From the NCBI GenBank assembly GCA_900316455.1, contig ONCX01000013.1:1-51794 (forward strand): 51,794 nucleotides of DNA, written 5' to 3'. The position numbers and the translations under genes are program-made. Under the pieces are notes generated by a model. That model did not search any database. It was given only the letters and a program-made list of their open reading frames with translations, and was not told where the DNA came from. Every line of letters begins with the position of its first letter. Position 1 is the stretch's first letter. The stretch is from an uncultured Eubacteriales bacterium. GTDB taxonomy: Bacteria > Bacillota > Clostridia > Oscillospirales > Acutalibacteraceae. Below are positions 1 through 9,317 of this stretch, in pieces.

Positions 1-22
1 AGCTGAGCTATGCGTCCGGAAA

Positions 23-98
23 TGGAGCTGATGAGGGGACTTGAACCCCTGACCTGCTGATTACGAATCAGCTGCTCTACCAACTGAGCCACATCAGC
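23..98 (-). tRNA. tRNA-Thr (anticodon CGT), CCA encoded
   Basis: Read on the minus strand, the sequence folds into a full cloverleaf: a 7-bp acceptor stem (GCTGATG with CATCAGC), a D-arm GCTC/GAGC, an anticodon stem GCTGA/TCAGC around the loop TTCGTAA, and a T-arm AGGGG/CCCCT with TTCAAGT. The anticodon CGT reads the threonine codon ACG. The mature body is 27-98; the discriminator base is T (position 26) and a genomic CCA occupies 23-25. No other tRNA is seen next to it in this window. Confidence 0.96.
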
Positions 99-364
99 AA
101 ATATACTCTGTAACTACGAACAAATGGCATTATAACATATAATTCAAATGGTGTCAAGAGTTTTATAAATAATTTTTAAAAAATAGACAGACTATTTTCA
201 CGATTCACGTTATTTTTCTATTCAAGGATATATTTAAAAGACGAAAACACATCAAAAACAAAAAAATTATGAAAATTTTTATAAAATTTAAATCTTGCTC
301 TTGTAATTTATAGAAAAATGAGATATTATATAATCAGAAATTTTCTTTAGGAGGTAACTTTCCA
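99..364. other. AT-rich intergenic region before gap
   Basis: There is no coding potential here. The right part holds the gap promoter and ribosome site described separately. The rest is very AT-rich, with A and T runs around 165-290 that could act as an upstream promoter element. No terminator is obvious for the flanking genes. Confidence 0.5.
301..334 (+). promoter_or_regulatory. Putative sigma-A promoter of gap
   Basis: TTGTAA at 301-306 is followed after 17 bases by TATTAT at 324-329; an overlapping perfect TATAAT lies at 329-334. An AGGAGG ribosome site at 349-354 sits 10 bases before the gap ATG. The exact start point is not determined from sequence. Confidence 0.6.
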
Positions 365-1402
365 ATGTCAGTAAAAGTTGCTATTAATGGTTTTGGCCGA
401 ATTGGCCGTCTCGCTTTCAGACAGATGTTTGGCGCTGAGGGTTATGAAGTTGTTGCAATCAACGATCTTACCAAGCCCTCCATGCTTGCCCAGCTGCTCA
501 AGTATGATACCGCTCAGGGCGGCTATTGCGGCAGAATCGGCGAAGGTCTTCACACAGTTGAAGCCGACGACGAGGCAGGCACAATCACTGTTGACGGCAA
601 GACTCTCAAGATCTATGCCGAGAAGGACGCAAAGGATCTGCCCTGGGGTGAGATCGGCGTAGACGTTGTTCTCGAATGCACAGGTTTCTATTGCTCAAAG
701 GCAAAGAGCCAGGCTCACATCGACGCAGGCGCAAAGAAGGTTGTTATTTCAGCTCCCGCAGGCAATGACCTTCCCACCATCGTTTTCAGCGTTAACGAGA
801 AGACTCTTACCGCTGAGGATACCATCATTTCCGCTGCTTCCTGCACAACCAACTGCCTTGCTCCGATGGCAAAGGCTCTCAATGACTATGCTCCCATTCA
901 GAGCGGTATCATGAGCACAATCCATGCGTACACAGGCGATCAGATGATTCTCGACGGTCCTCACAGAAAGGGCGACCTCAGAAGAGCAAGAGCCGGCGCT
1001 GCCAACATCGTTCCCAACTCCACAGGCGCTGCCAAGGCAATCGGTCTTGTAATTCCCGAGCTTAACGGTAAGCTCATCGGCTCGGCACAGAGAGTTCCTG
1101 TTCCGACAGGTTCCACAACAATTCTTACAGCTGTAGTTAAAGGCGCTGACATCACCAAGGAAGGCATCAATGCCGCTATGAAGGCTGCTGCTTCCGAGTC
1201 CTTCGGCTACAATGAGGATCAGATCGTTTCTTCCGATGTTATCGGCATGAGATACGGTTCACTCTTTGATGCAACACAGACAATGGTTGCAAAGATTGCC
1301 GATGATCTCTATGAGGTTCAGGTAGTTTCCTGGTATGACAACGAGAATTCCTACACCAGCCAGATGGTTCGCACCATCAAGTACTTTGCTGAGCTTGCGT
1401 AA
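365..1402 (+). CDS. gap: Glyceraldehyde-3-phosphate dehydrogenase
   Basis: This enzyme oxidises and phosphorylates glyceraldehyde-3-phosphate with NAD in cytoplasmic glycolysis. The 345-residue length fits the family. The N-terminus carries the Rossmann motif INGFGRIGR, and the catalytic cysteine is in SAASCTTNC at about residue 160. The C-terminus holds the usual [13 protein letters not shown] segment. The ATG start is supported by AGGAGG with 10-base spacing. The gene has its own promoter and a downstream hairpin terminator, so it is probably monocistronic. The strong ribosome site suggests high expression. Identification is secure; whether it also accepts NADP cannot be read from the sequence with confidence. 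Confidence 0.97.
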   Translation: MSVKVAINGFGRIGRLAFRQMFGAEGYEVVAINDLTKPSMLAQLLKYDTAQGGYCGRIGEGLHTVEADDEAGTITVDGKTLKIYAEKDAKDLPWGEIGVDVVLECTGFYCSKAKSQAHIDAGAKKVVISAPAGNDLPTIVFSVNEKTLTAEDTIISAASCTTNCLAPMAKALNDYAPIQSGIMSTIHAYTGDQMILDGPHRKGDLRRARAGAANIVPNSTGAAKAIGLVIPELNGKLIGSAQRVPVPTGSTTILTAVVKGADITKEGINAAMKAAASESFGYNEDQIVSSDVIGMRYGSLFDATQTMVAKIADDLYEVQVVSWYDNENSYTSQMVRTIKYFAELA

Positions 1403-1462
1403 TTCGTTCGCGTTTTGCGTGCTTAATTTTTCAGATAGTCGCTTTTGATTATTGATAATTTT

Positions 1463-1510
1463 CCCGGCAGTCTGTTTATTTTTTGCATGTCTGCCGGGAT
1501 TATTATTTTG
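1463..1510 (+). terminator. Rho-independent terminator after gap
   Basis: An 8-bp perfect stem, CCCGGCAG (1463-1470) with CTGCCGGG (1491-1498), encloses a T-rich loop and is followed by ATTATTATTTT. Confidence 0.75.
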
Positions 1511-1673
1511 GCATCTTATTTCCCTTAATTCTCATTAGTCATATTAAATTAATAATTAAAAAAAACTAAAGTCATAATTATATGATAAAATCCATTACTG
1601 ATAGCATCTTTCAGTAGGAAAGCTTTTTAAGACATTTAGCTATGGAATGACATCGGTTTTTTGAAAGGAAATG

Positions 1674-2822
1674 ATGTATAAAATGGGATTTGCAGTAAAA
1701 AAGAATGATGTCCGTGTTAAGGAAAGAAAAAAACTGACATTGAGGCAAAAGATTATTATTGCGTTAGGCGCGGTTCTTTGCGTGGCGATTATTATAATGG
1801 CGACCGCGTACGGAGTCTTTGTTCATTATTACAACAAAATGAATATTACTGATATTGATAAAGATTCTCAGATAGTTACCGCGGTGGATTATGAAGAGGG
1901 CGATATTAACGACAATGAACTTACTGACGAGGAACGTCAGCAGCTGGAAAACCTGTATAATGAAAACAACGAAAAAACAGATGAACCAGTTGAAAATGAT
2001 GATATTCAGGAAAGTATAAAATTTGACGAAAAAAATGTTACCAACATTCTCCTTGTGGGTACTGACAGCCGCAAAAAAGGAGTAAAGCGTTCGCGCACAG
2101 ATACAATGGTAATATTATCTATTGATAAAAATAATAAAAGAATGACAATGACGTCTATTCTCAGGGATACATATGTAAAAATACCAGGAGTGGGAAAAAA
2201 CAGGCTCAACGCGGCGTTTGTGTTTGGAGGTCCCAAGCTTCTTTTCAAGACGATTGACGAAAATTTCGGAATAAAAATCGACAGGTATGTGCAGATAGAC
2301 TTTTATAATTTTGTAGCTCTTGTAGACGCTGTAGGCGGAGTGGATCTGCCGCTTACTCCCGCTGAGATCAAGGTTATGAATAAAACATATATCCCATATA
2401 TCAATAAATCCTTAAAGGCAGGCTCCAATATTATTAAAGTGAATAAGTCCGGAAAATATCACCTGAATGGCGTTCAGGCTCTGGCATATTCGCGTGTAAG
2501 GTACGTTGGATCGGATTTTGCACGCACGGAGCGTCAGCGCAATGTTATGGGGCAGATCATCAAAAAGACCAAGACTCTGAGCGTATCCGAGCTGAATTCA
2601 ATGGCGGATATTGTGCTTCCCATGGTTTCCACAAATCTTACACAGGGAGAAGTTATGTCTTTGCTTGTGAACGCGAAGGAATATCTCAATTACAAAATAG
2701 TCAACGGCAGAATGCCGATAGACGGCTCCTATAAATATATGAAAATCAGAGGGGCTTCCGTACTCGGAGTTAATTTTGACAAAAACAAAAGGTATTGGTA
2801 TAATCTTGTTTATGGAAAATAA
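1674..2822 (+). CDS. LytR-CpsA-Psr (LCP) family cell-wall glycopolymer ligase
   Basis: LCP proteins move lipid-linked polymers (teichoic acid, capsule) onto peptidoglycan at the outer membrane face. A basic N-terminus precedes one transmembrane segment (about residues 26-50). An acidic linker follows, then the LCP domain from NILLVGTDSR. Family arginines lie in RSRTDTMVIL and ILRDTYVKIPG, and the domain includes FGIKIDRYVQIDFYNF and the region NGVQALAYSRVRY. Two ATGs in tandem are possible starts (1671 and 1674); AAAGGA at 1664-1669 favours 1674. It is followed by a paralog and a GH97 gene in one apparent operon. The transferred polymer is unknown. The family call is firm; substrate is inference. 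Confidence 0.9.
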   Translation: MYKMGFAVKKNDVRVKERKKLTLRQKIIIALGAVLCVAIIIMATAYGVFVHYYNKMNITDIDKDSQIVTAVDYEEGDINDNELTDEERQQLENLYNENNEKTDEPVENDDIQESIKFDEKNVTNILLVGTDSRKKGVKRSRTDTMVILSIDKNNKRMTMTSILRDTYVKIPGVGKNRLNAAFVFGGPKLLFKTIDENFGIKIDRYVQIDFYNFVALVDAVGGVDLPLTPAEIKVMNKTYIPYINKSLKAGSNIIKVNKSGKYHLNGVQALAYSRVRYVGSDFARTERQRNVMGQIIKKTKTLSVSELNSMADIVLPMVSTNLTQGEVMSLLVNAKEYLNYKIVNGRMPIDGSYKYMKIRGASVLGVNFDKNKRYWYNLVYGK

Positions 2823-2879
2823 AAATGTCATGGCGGCGTTACCGTTGCTTATGGTTTGCTTATAAAGGGGCTGATATCA

Positions 2880-4181
2880 TTGAAATCCGGAAAAAAATCA
2901 TCAAAAAAAGGAAGCGTTCTCAAAAAGATATCCTATGTCTTAATTTCATTATTAGGCGTTGTAGTAATACTTATGTCTGTGGCATACGGAGCTTTTTATC
3001 ATTATTACAGCAAGATGAATATTGTTGATGGAAATGATGATTTTGAATATGTGTCGGACGCCGAGTTCAGACAGGGCGACGATATAGATACGGAAAAGAT
3101 GAATGATGAAGAGCTTGAAAAGCTGAGAGAGATCGAATTGTCTTATAAACCCGGAGAACTTAAATATGATTTCAGTGATCCTGATATAATAAACATAATG
3201 ATTGCCGGAACGGATTCACGTCTTATGGGTAGATACAGAACCAATACCGATTCGATGGTTCTGGTAACTATTAACAAGAAGACAAAAAAAATATTTTTTT
3301 CTTCCTTTATGAGAGATATTCTTGTTGACATTCCCAAGGGCGGAAACCACAAGGAAGCCGGAAAGGGCAAGCTGAATGCCGCGTTCGGCTATGGCGGTCA
3401 CAATCTCATGTTCAAAACGTATGAGAAGAATTTCGGAATAAAGCTTGACAAGTATGTACATGTTGATTTCTTCAACTTTATTAATATAGTTAATTATCTT
3501 GACGGAGTGGATATGTATCTTACCGCCGAGGAAATAAAGGTCATGAATGAAGTTTATCTGTATGAGCTGAACTGTATTTATTGGCATAGTAGAGGCAGGG
3601 ATTATCTTCCCGAAAAAAGCGGAACTTATCACCTGAACGGCAAGCAGACGCTCGCATACACAAGGGTACGTTATGTTGGCGGCGGTGACTTTGGCAGAAC
3701 CGAACGTCAGCGCAAGGTCATAGCTGAACTGATGAAAAAGGTCAAGAGTATGAGCGCAAAACGACTGAGCAGCTTTGCTGAAAGGTGTCTGCACTATGTC
3801 ACAACCAATATCAGTCAAAAAGAAGTAATGTCCATGGCGCTTCACGGAGCTGAGTATCTGGGCTATGAACAGGTCAATGCGAGGATTCCGATAGACAAAA
3901 CGCATCATTCCGAAAGACTGCAGGGAACATATGTTCTGATTATAGATTTGCAGAAAAACGCCGATTATTGGTACAATCTTGTTTATCTTGATAAGGACAT
4001 TACCGAGGATATCTACAAAGCCATTGAAAAAGAAAAGGCGGAAGCTGCCGCGAAAAAGAAGGCTGATAAGGAAGCCAAAAAAGCCGACGAGGATTTTCTC
4101 AAGCTTGCTGCGGAAGCGGCTGCAATTGCCGGTGTAAAGGTTTCTGCCTCTGACAGTACTGTTACGGAGAGTTCGCAATGA
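2880..4181 (+). CDS. LCP family cell-wall glycopolymer ligase, second paralog
   Basis: This paralog of the preceding LCP protein shares membrane topology: a lysine-rich N-terminus, one membrane helix, an acidic linker, then the LCP domain starting near NIMIAGTDSR. It shares the motifs TNTDSMVLVTI, FMRDILVDIP and LAYTRVRYVGGGD. It differs by a C-terminal lysine/glutamate/alanine-rich tail of about 60 residues that looks helical. The preferred start is TTG at 2880, with AAAGGGG at 2864-2870 nine bases upstream; an in-frame TTG at 2856 lacks such a site. Its stop overlaps the GH97 start (ATGA), so the two are translationally coupled. The paralogs probably arose by tandem duplication and have diverged. 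Confidence 0.88.
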   Translation: MKSGKKSSKKGSVLKKISYVLISLLGVVVILMSVAYGAFYHYYSKMNIVDGNDDFEYVSDAEFRQGDDIDTEKMNDEELEKLREIELSYKPGELKYDFSDPDIINIMIAGTDSRLMGRYRTNTDSMVLVTINKKTKKIFFSSFMRDILVDIPKGGNHKEAGKGKLNAAFGYGGHNLMFKTYEKNFGIKLDKYVHVDFFNFINIVNYLDGVDMYLTAEEIKVMNEVYLYELNCIYWHSRGRDYLPEKSGTYHLNGKQTLAYTRVRYVGGGDFGRTERQRKVIAELMKKVKSMSAKRLSSFAERCLHYVTTNISQKEVMSMALHGAEYLGYEQVNARIPIDKTHHSERLQGTYVLIIDLQKNADYWYNLVYLDKDITEDIYKAIEKEKAEAAAKKKADKEAKKADEDFLKLAAEAAAIAGVKVSASDSTVTESSQ

Positions 4182-6172
4182 AAAAACTGCTTGTGGCTGT
4201 TTTTGTGATTATAGTATTGCCTGCACTGGTACTGTTTTACTTCGCAATGAATTCCAAAAGCGAAAAAAGAAGCACATACAAGAATTACAATGATGTATCA
4301 GTGTCATCCGAAGAGGACTCTCCGGAATATATCTTAGGAGAGCCTCAGAAGCAGCTCTGTTCGCCGCTGCAAAAGCTCTGCGTTAATATTGACACTGATG
4401 AAAACGGCACACTTTTTTATACTGTATCTGACTCATCGGGTCTGTTGCTGCTTGACAGGTCATACATAGGCATAAAAACCGACCAATGTGATTTCTCTCA
4501 GGGACTTTCGTTCGTAAGACAAACGCCAGCTCAGATTCATGATGAAAAATACACGAATATCAGCGGCAAGAGAAATATCTCAAGAAATTATTACAGTGAA
4601 ACCGTTCTTACATATGAAAGGGACAATTTCTTTTATGATGTGTATTTAAGAGCATATGAAGACGGTTTTGCGTACCGTTCGGGAATCCGGTCAAAGGATA
4701 GCTCGCAGATTCAACTTTCTGTTGAGGAAGAAACCGGAAGCTTTTCAGTTCCTCCCAAATCAAGTATTACAGCGGAGCTTGTGAACAATATCAGGAAAAA
4801 ATTCTGTTACGAGAATATATATTCCACTTACTCATCTGAAGCGCTGTCAAAAAAAACGTCAAGCTATGTATGCTTCCCTGCGTTGATTTCCGTAGCTGAC
4901 AGCAGCGGAAGTCTGTCCGGAAAATACCTCTTGCTTTCCGAGGCTGACATGGTGAGCTTCCCGTATCACGGCTCTGTTCTGAGCGTTAAGGGCAGCAATG
5001 TATACGGATTAAGCCCTGCGCCTGTTGTAAAAAGCAGTCCGACTTCGATTACAACGGATTTTCTTTCACCTTGGAGATTTGGAATTTACGGGAACGCCGG
5101 AGATATTGCCCTGAGCGATATGGCGGAAAATCTGTCGCCGAGGGCGCGGGGGGATTACTCGTGGGTTCAACCGGGGGTTACGGCGTGGACGTGGCTTTCT
5201 GAGAGGATCAAAGGGCAGAACAACCCCAAGACTATTAAACAATATATAGATCTTTCGGCTGAAATGGGCTGGAGTTATCTGATACTCGACGAGGGCTGGC
5301 AGCCGAAATCAAACAGGCAAGGCAGAGTCTACGAGGGCTATTACAGCTGGTTTGAGGATATTCTGCAATACGCCAATGATAAGGGAATCGGTCTGATAAT
5401 ATGGATCAAATATGCCGATCTCGACACGCCGGATGAGAGGGAAGTACTTCGGGAATACGCTGACAAGGGAATAAAGGGAATTAAAGCCGATTTCTTTGAC
5501 AGCGAGGATCAGACCACCATGAGCGATATGAATGAAATATACAGGATATGTTCTGAATGTCATCTGCTGGTAAATTGTCACGGCGCGTCGAAGCCAGCAG
5601 GAGAACGCGGTACATATCCAAACGTAATCAACCGCGAAGCAGTCAAGGGAGAGGAATATGGAGGTTATTTTGTCAATCAGGCTGTGATCTGGGCGTTCAC
5701 AAGGAATGTAATAGGTCCGATGGATCTTACGCCGAGGGTATATCCGAAATCAAACAAGAGTACGCTTGGACTACAGCTTGCAAGCTGCGTAATTCTTGAG
5801 TCGGGAATGCCTTGTATGGCAGGCAGCAGCAAGGATTACCGCACATTCAACGGAGCTTCATTTTATAAGAATCTTCCTGCCGCATGGGATGACACAGTTT
5901 TCTTAGGCGGCGACGCGGGCGATTATATAACCATGGCAAGGCGTTCCGGCGACGTATGGTACGTTGCAACCATTACCAAGGACGCAAAAAAAGGCATGTC
6001 GCTGCCGCTGAAATTTCTCGGAGAAGGAGAATATGAGGCAGTGATATACAGCGACGCAAATAAAAAGAAGCTGAATGTCACGACTCGTGAGGTTAACAAA
6101 TACGACATATTGACATATGACCTGCTGCCGGATTCCGGATATGTCGTAAAGTTAACGAAAAAGACAGAATAA
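4178..6172 (+). CDS. Membrane-anchored glycoside hydrolase family 97 (alpha-glucosidase/alpha-galactosidase type)
   Basis: GH97 enzymes cleave alpha-linked glucose or galactose. A hydrophobic N-terminal stretch (about residues 3-24) would export and probably anchor the protein outside the cell. An N-terminal beta-sandwich follows, then a TIM barrel with the family segments WAWTWLSE-like TAWTWLSE, MGWSYLILDEGW, GIKGIKADFFDS, NCHGASKP and REAVKGEEY. Asp438 in KADFFD matches the nucleophile position of retaining GH97 members; Glu487 or Glu493 is the likely acid/base. A short beta domain ends the protein. Its length (664) is normal. The ATGA overlap with the LCP gene implies a shared job in surface-polymer metabolism (inference). 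The exact sugar is unknown. Confidence 0.85.
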   Translation: MKKLLVAVFVIIVLPALVLFYFAMNSKSEKRSTYKNYNDVSVSSEEDSPEYILGEPQKQLCSPLQKLCVNIDTDENGTLFYTVSDSSGLLLLDRSYIGIKTDQCDFSQGLSFVRQTPAQIHDEKYTNISGKRNISRNYYSETVLTYERDNFFYDVYLRAYEDGFAYRSGIRSKDSSQIQLSVEEETGSFSVPPKSSITAELVNNIRKKFCYENIYSTYSSEALSKKTSSYVCFPALISVADSSGSLSGKYLLLSEADMVSFPYHGSVLSVKGSNVYGLSPAPVVKSSPTSITTDFLSPWRFGIYGNAGDIALSDMAENLSPRARGDYSWVQPGVTAWTWLSERIKGQNNPKTIKQYIDLSAEMGWSYLILDEGWQPKSNRQGRVYEGYYSWFEDILQYANDKGIGLIIWIKYADLDTPDEREVLREYADKGIKGIKADFFDSEDQTTMSDMNEIYRICSECHLLVNCHGASKPAGERGTYPNVINREAVKGEEYGGYFVNQAVIWAFTRNVIGPMDLTPRVYPKSNKSTLGLQLASCVILESGMPCMAGSSKDYRTFNGASFYKNLPAAWDDTVFLGGDAGDYITMARRSGDVWYVATITKDAKKGMSLPLKFLGEGEYEAVIYSDANKKKLNVTTREVNKYDILTYDLLPDSGYVVKLTKKTE

Positions 6173-6248
6173 TATTTTTTGCCGGGTTCATGAAAGACCG
6201 ATGCGAATAGTGCCGTGTATTAATCAACGCGGGTAAAAAGAGAATAGT

Positions 6249-6299
6249 CTGCCGACTCATTTCTACAGTAATGTTGGAATACGTCGGCAGTTTTTATTT
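6249..6299 (+). terminator. Rho-independent terminator after the LCP-GH97 operon
   Basis: CTGCCGAC (6249-6256) pairs with GTCGGCAG (6283-6290) and is followed by TTTTTATTT. It separates the GH97 operon from the sucrose island. Confidence 0.85.
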
Positions 6300-6392
6300 G
6301 CGCTTCATTTAAAATTTACAAAATATCATGGTTAAATTCTATATGCGTGTTGTACAAAAGTTGTTGAAAAAAATTAATGCTGTATGTTATAT

Positions 6393-6415
6393 TATAATTA
6401 ATGAAATCGATTACA
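6393..6415 (+). promoter_or_regulatory. Promoter -10 box and LacI-family (ScrR or CcpA) operator
   Basis: TATAAT occupies 6393-6398. Three bases later comes TGAAATCGATTACA (6402-6415), a near-perfect palindrome that fits both a LacI-family operator and the CcpA cre consensus TGWAANCGNTNWCA. No good -35 lies 17 bases upstream; TTGAAA at 6364-6369 is 23 bases away. The reverse complement of the same site recurs at 11250-11263 before the PTS genes, arguing for a common local regulator, probably the LacI-type protein encoded between them. Confidence 0.75.
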
Positions 6416-6459
6416 AACATTTTCATTGTCGCAATTATTCATTGATGAGAGGTGCAGCT

Positions 6460-7422
6460 ATGAAAGATATAGTAACCATTGGAGAAATACTTATTGATCT
6501 TACTTGCCGCGGGAGAGAAAACGGGATTCCAATTTACAACGCAAATCCGGGCGGAGCGCCCGCGAATGTCGCTGTCGCCGCGTCGAGACTCGGAGCGGAT
6601 ACCGCGTTCATCGGCAAGGTCGGAAAGGACTATTACGGTGATTTTCTTCGTGAAACGCTCAGGGAAAACAAGGTTGACGTTTCGGGAATGCTTACTGACG
6701 ACTATGCGCGTACTACGCTTGCGGTAGTATCTGTTTCGGAAACCGGAGAACGCAGCTTTTCATTTTACCGCACCAACTGCGCGGACGTGCTGCTCAGAAG
6801 CAATGAAATAAATCTTGACATGCTGGCTGACACTCATTTTCTGCATTTCGGATCAGTCAGCATGACGGACGAGCCATCCCGCACGGCTACAATTTACGCC
6901 GCCTCCAAAGCAAGGGAATTCGGCGCGACAGTGACATATGACCCGAATTACCGCGCAAATCTCTGGAAGAGTCAGGCGCAGGCTGTTGAAAGAATAAAGT
7001 CCGTGCTCGGAAAGGTGGATATTCTCAAAATTTCCGACGAGGAGCTGCCGCTTCTGACCGGTACTGACGACTGCGTGGCAGGAACACAGAGTTTGTATAA
7101 CGATTACGGCATTCCGCTGATTCTTCTGACGCTCGGCGCGGACGGGGCGTTCTACCGCAGAGGAGACGAAACCGGAAAGGCTGACGGATTCAAGGTCAGC
7201 GTCGCGGATACCAACGGCGCCGGAGACACATTCTTCGGGGCGTTCCTCAGCCGGATGGCGGCTCTGAAAATTTACAGACCACAAGACCTCAGTCCGGAGC
7301 AGCTTTATGAGAGCGTGCGCGCCGCGAATTTAGCGGCTTCGATCACAACATCGCGTCACGGTGCGATTCCAGCCATGCCGGATCTTAATGAGCTTGAGGA
7401 AAAAATGAGACAGGAGGCATAG
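6460..7422 (+). CDS. scrK: Fructokinase, PfkB/ribokinase family
   Basis: The product phosphorylates fructose to fructose-6-phosphate with ATP in the cytoplasm. PfkB signatures are clear: GEILIDLT near the start, NPGGAPANVAVAASRLG (signature 1), and the C-terminal signature DTNGAGDTFFGAF with the catalytic aspartate in GAGD. The start at 6460 is chosen because GAGAGGTG lies just upstream and homology begins at MKDIVTIGE; an in-frame ATG at 6328 would place the operator inside the gene. It is the first gene after the operator at 6402 and is 6 bases from the amylosucrase gene, so it probably handles the fructose released from sucrose. The fructose specificity rests on context plus similarity. 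Confidence 0.88.
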   Translation: MKDIVTIGEILIDLTCRGRENGIPIYNANPGGAPANVAVAASRLGADTAFIGKVGKDYYGDFLRETLRENKVDVSGMLTDDYARTTLAVVSVSETGERSFSFYRTNCADVLLRSNEINLDMLADTHFLHFGSVSMTDEPSRTATIYAASKAREFGATVTYDPNYRANLWKSQAQAVERIKSVLGKVDILKISDEELPLLTGTDDCVAGTQSLYNDYGIPLILLTLGADGAFYRRGDETGKADGFKVSVADTNGAGDTFFGAFLSRMAALKIYRPQDLSPEQLYESVRAANLAASITTSRHGAIPAMPDLNELEEKMRQEA

Positions 7423-7428
7423 TGAAAA

Positions 7429-9267
7429 ATGACTGAAACATATAAAAATGAACTTGATCTCCGCTTTGACGCCCGTTACGACGAGCTGAAATGGCTTTAC
7501 TGCGAGCTTTACAACAATGATGAGCAGGGATTTAATTATCTTTGCACGCTGATAAGAAAATATTACGCCGGACGTTCGGATTCTCTCAAGGCGATAGACC
7601 GTAAGCGCGAAAAAAATCCCGACTGGTACAGAAGCAACGATATAGTAGGCATGATGCTGTACGTCGATAATTTTGCCGGCAATCTGAAGGGAGTCGCAAA
7701 GAAAATCGACTACTTCACGGAAAGCGGCGTGAATTACATACATCTCATGCCGCTGCTCGAAAGTCCTAAGGAACACAGTGACGGCGGGTACGCGGTGGCT
7801 GATTTCCGCAAGGTTCAGCCGGAGCTTGGCACGATGGACGATCTGAGGAATCTCACCGAAATGTGCCATAAGCGCGGAATAAGCTGCTGTCTTGACTTCG
7901 TAATGAATCACACGAGCGACGAGCACGAATGGGCAAAGGCTGCCCGCGCAGGTGACGCTCAGGCCAAAAGCAGATATTTCTTCTACGATAACTGGGATAT
8001 TCCGAGTCAGTACGAATCCACAGTGCCGCAGGTTTTCCCGACCACCGCGCCGGGGAATTTCACTAAGCTTGAAAACGGCGACATCGTTATGACCACATTC
8101 TATCCCTATCAGTGGGATCTGAATTACGCCAATCCGATTGTATTCAACGACATGACCGAGAATCTTCTCTATCTTGCCAACGCGGGCATAGACGTTATCC
8201 GGCTGGACGCTGTTCCGTATATCTGGAAGGAAATCGGCACGCCATGCCGCAATCTGCCGCAGGTTCACAGCATTGTGCGTATGATGAGAATTATCTGTGA
8301 AATTGCCTGTCCGTCAGTGCTGCTTCTGGGCGAAGTCGTCATGGAGCCGTCCAAGGTAGTGCCGTACTTCGGAACTACGGAAAAGCCCGAATGTCACATG
8401 CTCTACAACGTCACCACAATGGCGAGCACGTGGAACACCGTCGCAACCCGCGACGTGCGCCTGCTGGAACGGCAGACCCAAAAGCTCGCCGAGCTGCCCA
8501 AGAATTATGTTTTCCTGAATTACCTCAGATGTCACGACGACATAGGCTGGGGACTCGATTACGACTGGCTCAGGGAGAATATGATGGAGCAGATTCCCCA
8601 CAAGAAATTCCTCAACGATTACTTTACCGGAAAATTCCCTGGCAGCGTCTCACGCGGAGAGCTTTACAATGAGGATCAGATACTTCAGGACGCCCGTCTT
8701 TGCGGAACGACAGCCAGTCTCTGCGGCATAGAGGCGGCGTTGTGGGAGAATGACGAAAAGGCGCTTGCCCTTGCGGTCGAAGCGGATATCATGCTGCACG
8801 CTTATATGTTCACACAGAGCGGCATTCCGGTAATATACAGCGGAGACGAGGTGGGACAGCTCAACGATTACAGATATCACGCGGATATCAACAAGAAATT
8901 TGACAGCCGCTATCTCCATCGCGGAAAATTCGACTGGAAGCTCGCCGAAAAAAGAAACGACCGCGAAAGTTATCAGGGAAAAATCTTCGCCGCGCTGAGA
9001 AGACTTGAGGAAATCCGCGCCGGGAACGACGTATTTATGGCGCAGGCGGAATTTTATCCCTTAGAGACAGGCTCGACGAATGTTCTCGGAATATGCAGGC
9101 GCTATGGAAACCGCAGTCTTCTCGCACTTTTCAACTTCTGCGAGGAGGAGCGCGACATTCCGCTTGAACAGAATTTCTCATATACAAATCTCGTTACGGG
9201 CGTGAAGCATACCGACAATTACATAAAACTTGCTCCCTATGGCTTTGTATGGGCGCTGGAGAATTAA
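7429..9267 (+). CDS. GH13 amylosucrase-like sucrose glucosyltransferase
   Basis: Amylosucrase splits sucrose, releases fructose and extends an alpha-1,4-glucan. The protein (612 residues) follows the Neisseria enzyme along its length: an N-terminal helical domain, then the barrel with YIHLMPLLESP, SDGGYAV, DFVMNHTSDEHEW, QWDLNYANP and IPVIYSGDEVGQLND. Predicted catalytic residues are nucleophile Asp260 (DVIRLDAV), acid/base Glu302 (LLGEVV) and Asp370 (RCHDDIGW), spaced almost as in known enzymes. There is no signal peptide, so it acts inside the cell. AGGAGG at 7412-7417 supports the ATG. Lying between fructokinase and a LacI-type regulator, it belongs to the sucrose operon. A sucrose hydrolase of the same subfamily is the alternative. 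Confidence 0.85.
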   Translation: MTETYKNELDLRFDARYDELKWLYCELYNNDEQGFNYLCTLIRKYYAGRSDSLKAIDRKREKNPDWYRSNDIVGMMLYVDNFAGNLKGVAKKIDYFTESGVNYIHLMPLLESPKEHSDGGYAVADFRKVQPELGTMDDLRNLTEMCHKRGISCCLDFVMNHTSDEHEWAKAARAGDAQAKSRYFFYDNWDIPSQYESTVPQVFPTTAPGNFTKLENGDIVMTTFYPYQWDLNYANPIVFNDMTENLLYLANAGIDVIRLDAVPYIWKEIGTPCRNLPQVHSIVRMMRIICEIACPSVLLLGEVVMEPSKVVPYFGTTEKPECHMLYNVTTMASTWNTVATRDVRLLERQTQKLAELPKNYVFLNYLRCHDDIGWGLDYDWLRENMMEQIPHKKFLNDYFTGKFPGSVSRGELYNEDQILQDARLCGTTASLCGIEAALWENDEKALALAVEADIMLHAYMFTQSGIPVIYSGDEVGQLNDYRYHADINKKFDSRYLHRGKFDWKLAEKRNDRESYQGKIFAALRRLEEIRAGNDVFMAQAEFYPLETGSTNVLGICRRYGNRSLLALFNFCEEERDIPLEQNFSYTNLVTGVKHTDNYIKLAPYGFVWALEN

Positions 9268-9317
9268 TTTGAAAAACATCGTATTTTGATACTTTCTGAG
9301 ACAGAGATGATTTATTT

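Noticed and set aside
3216-4178. Minus-strand open frame of 320 codons opposite the second LCP gene
   Set aside because: It is a codon-bias shadow of a conserved coding gene, without domain or start signals.
7330-8268. Minus-strand open frame of 312 codons opposite amylosucrase
   Set aside because: The plus strand has full amylosucrase similarity; the antisense product resembles nothing known.
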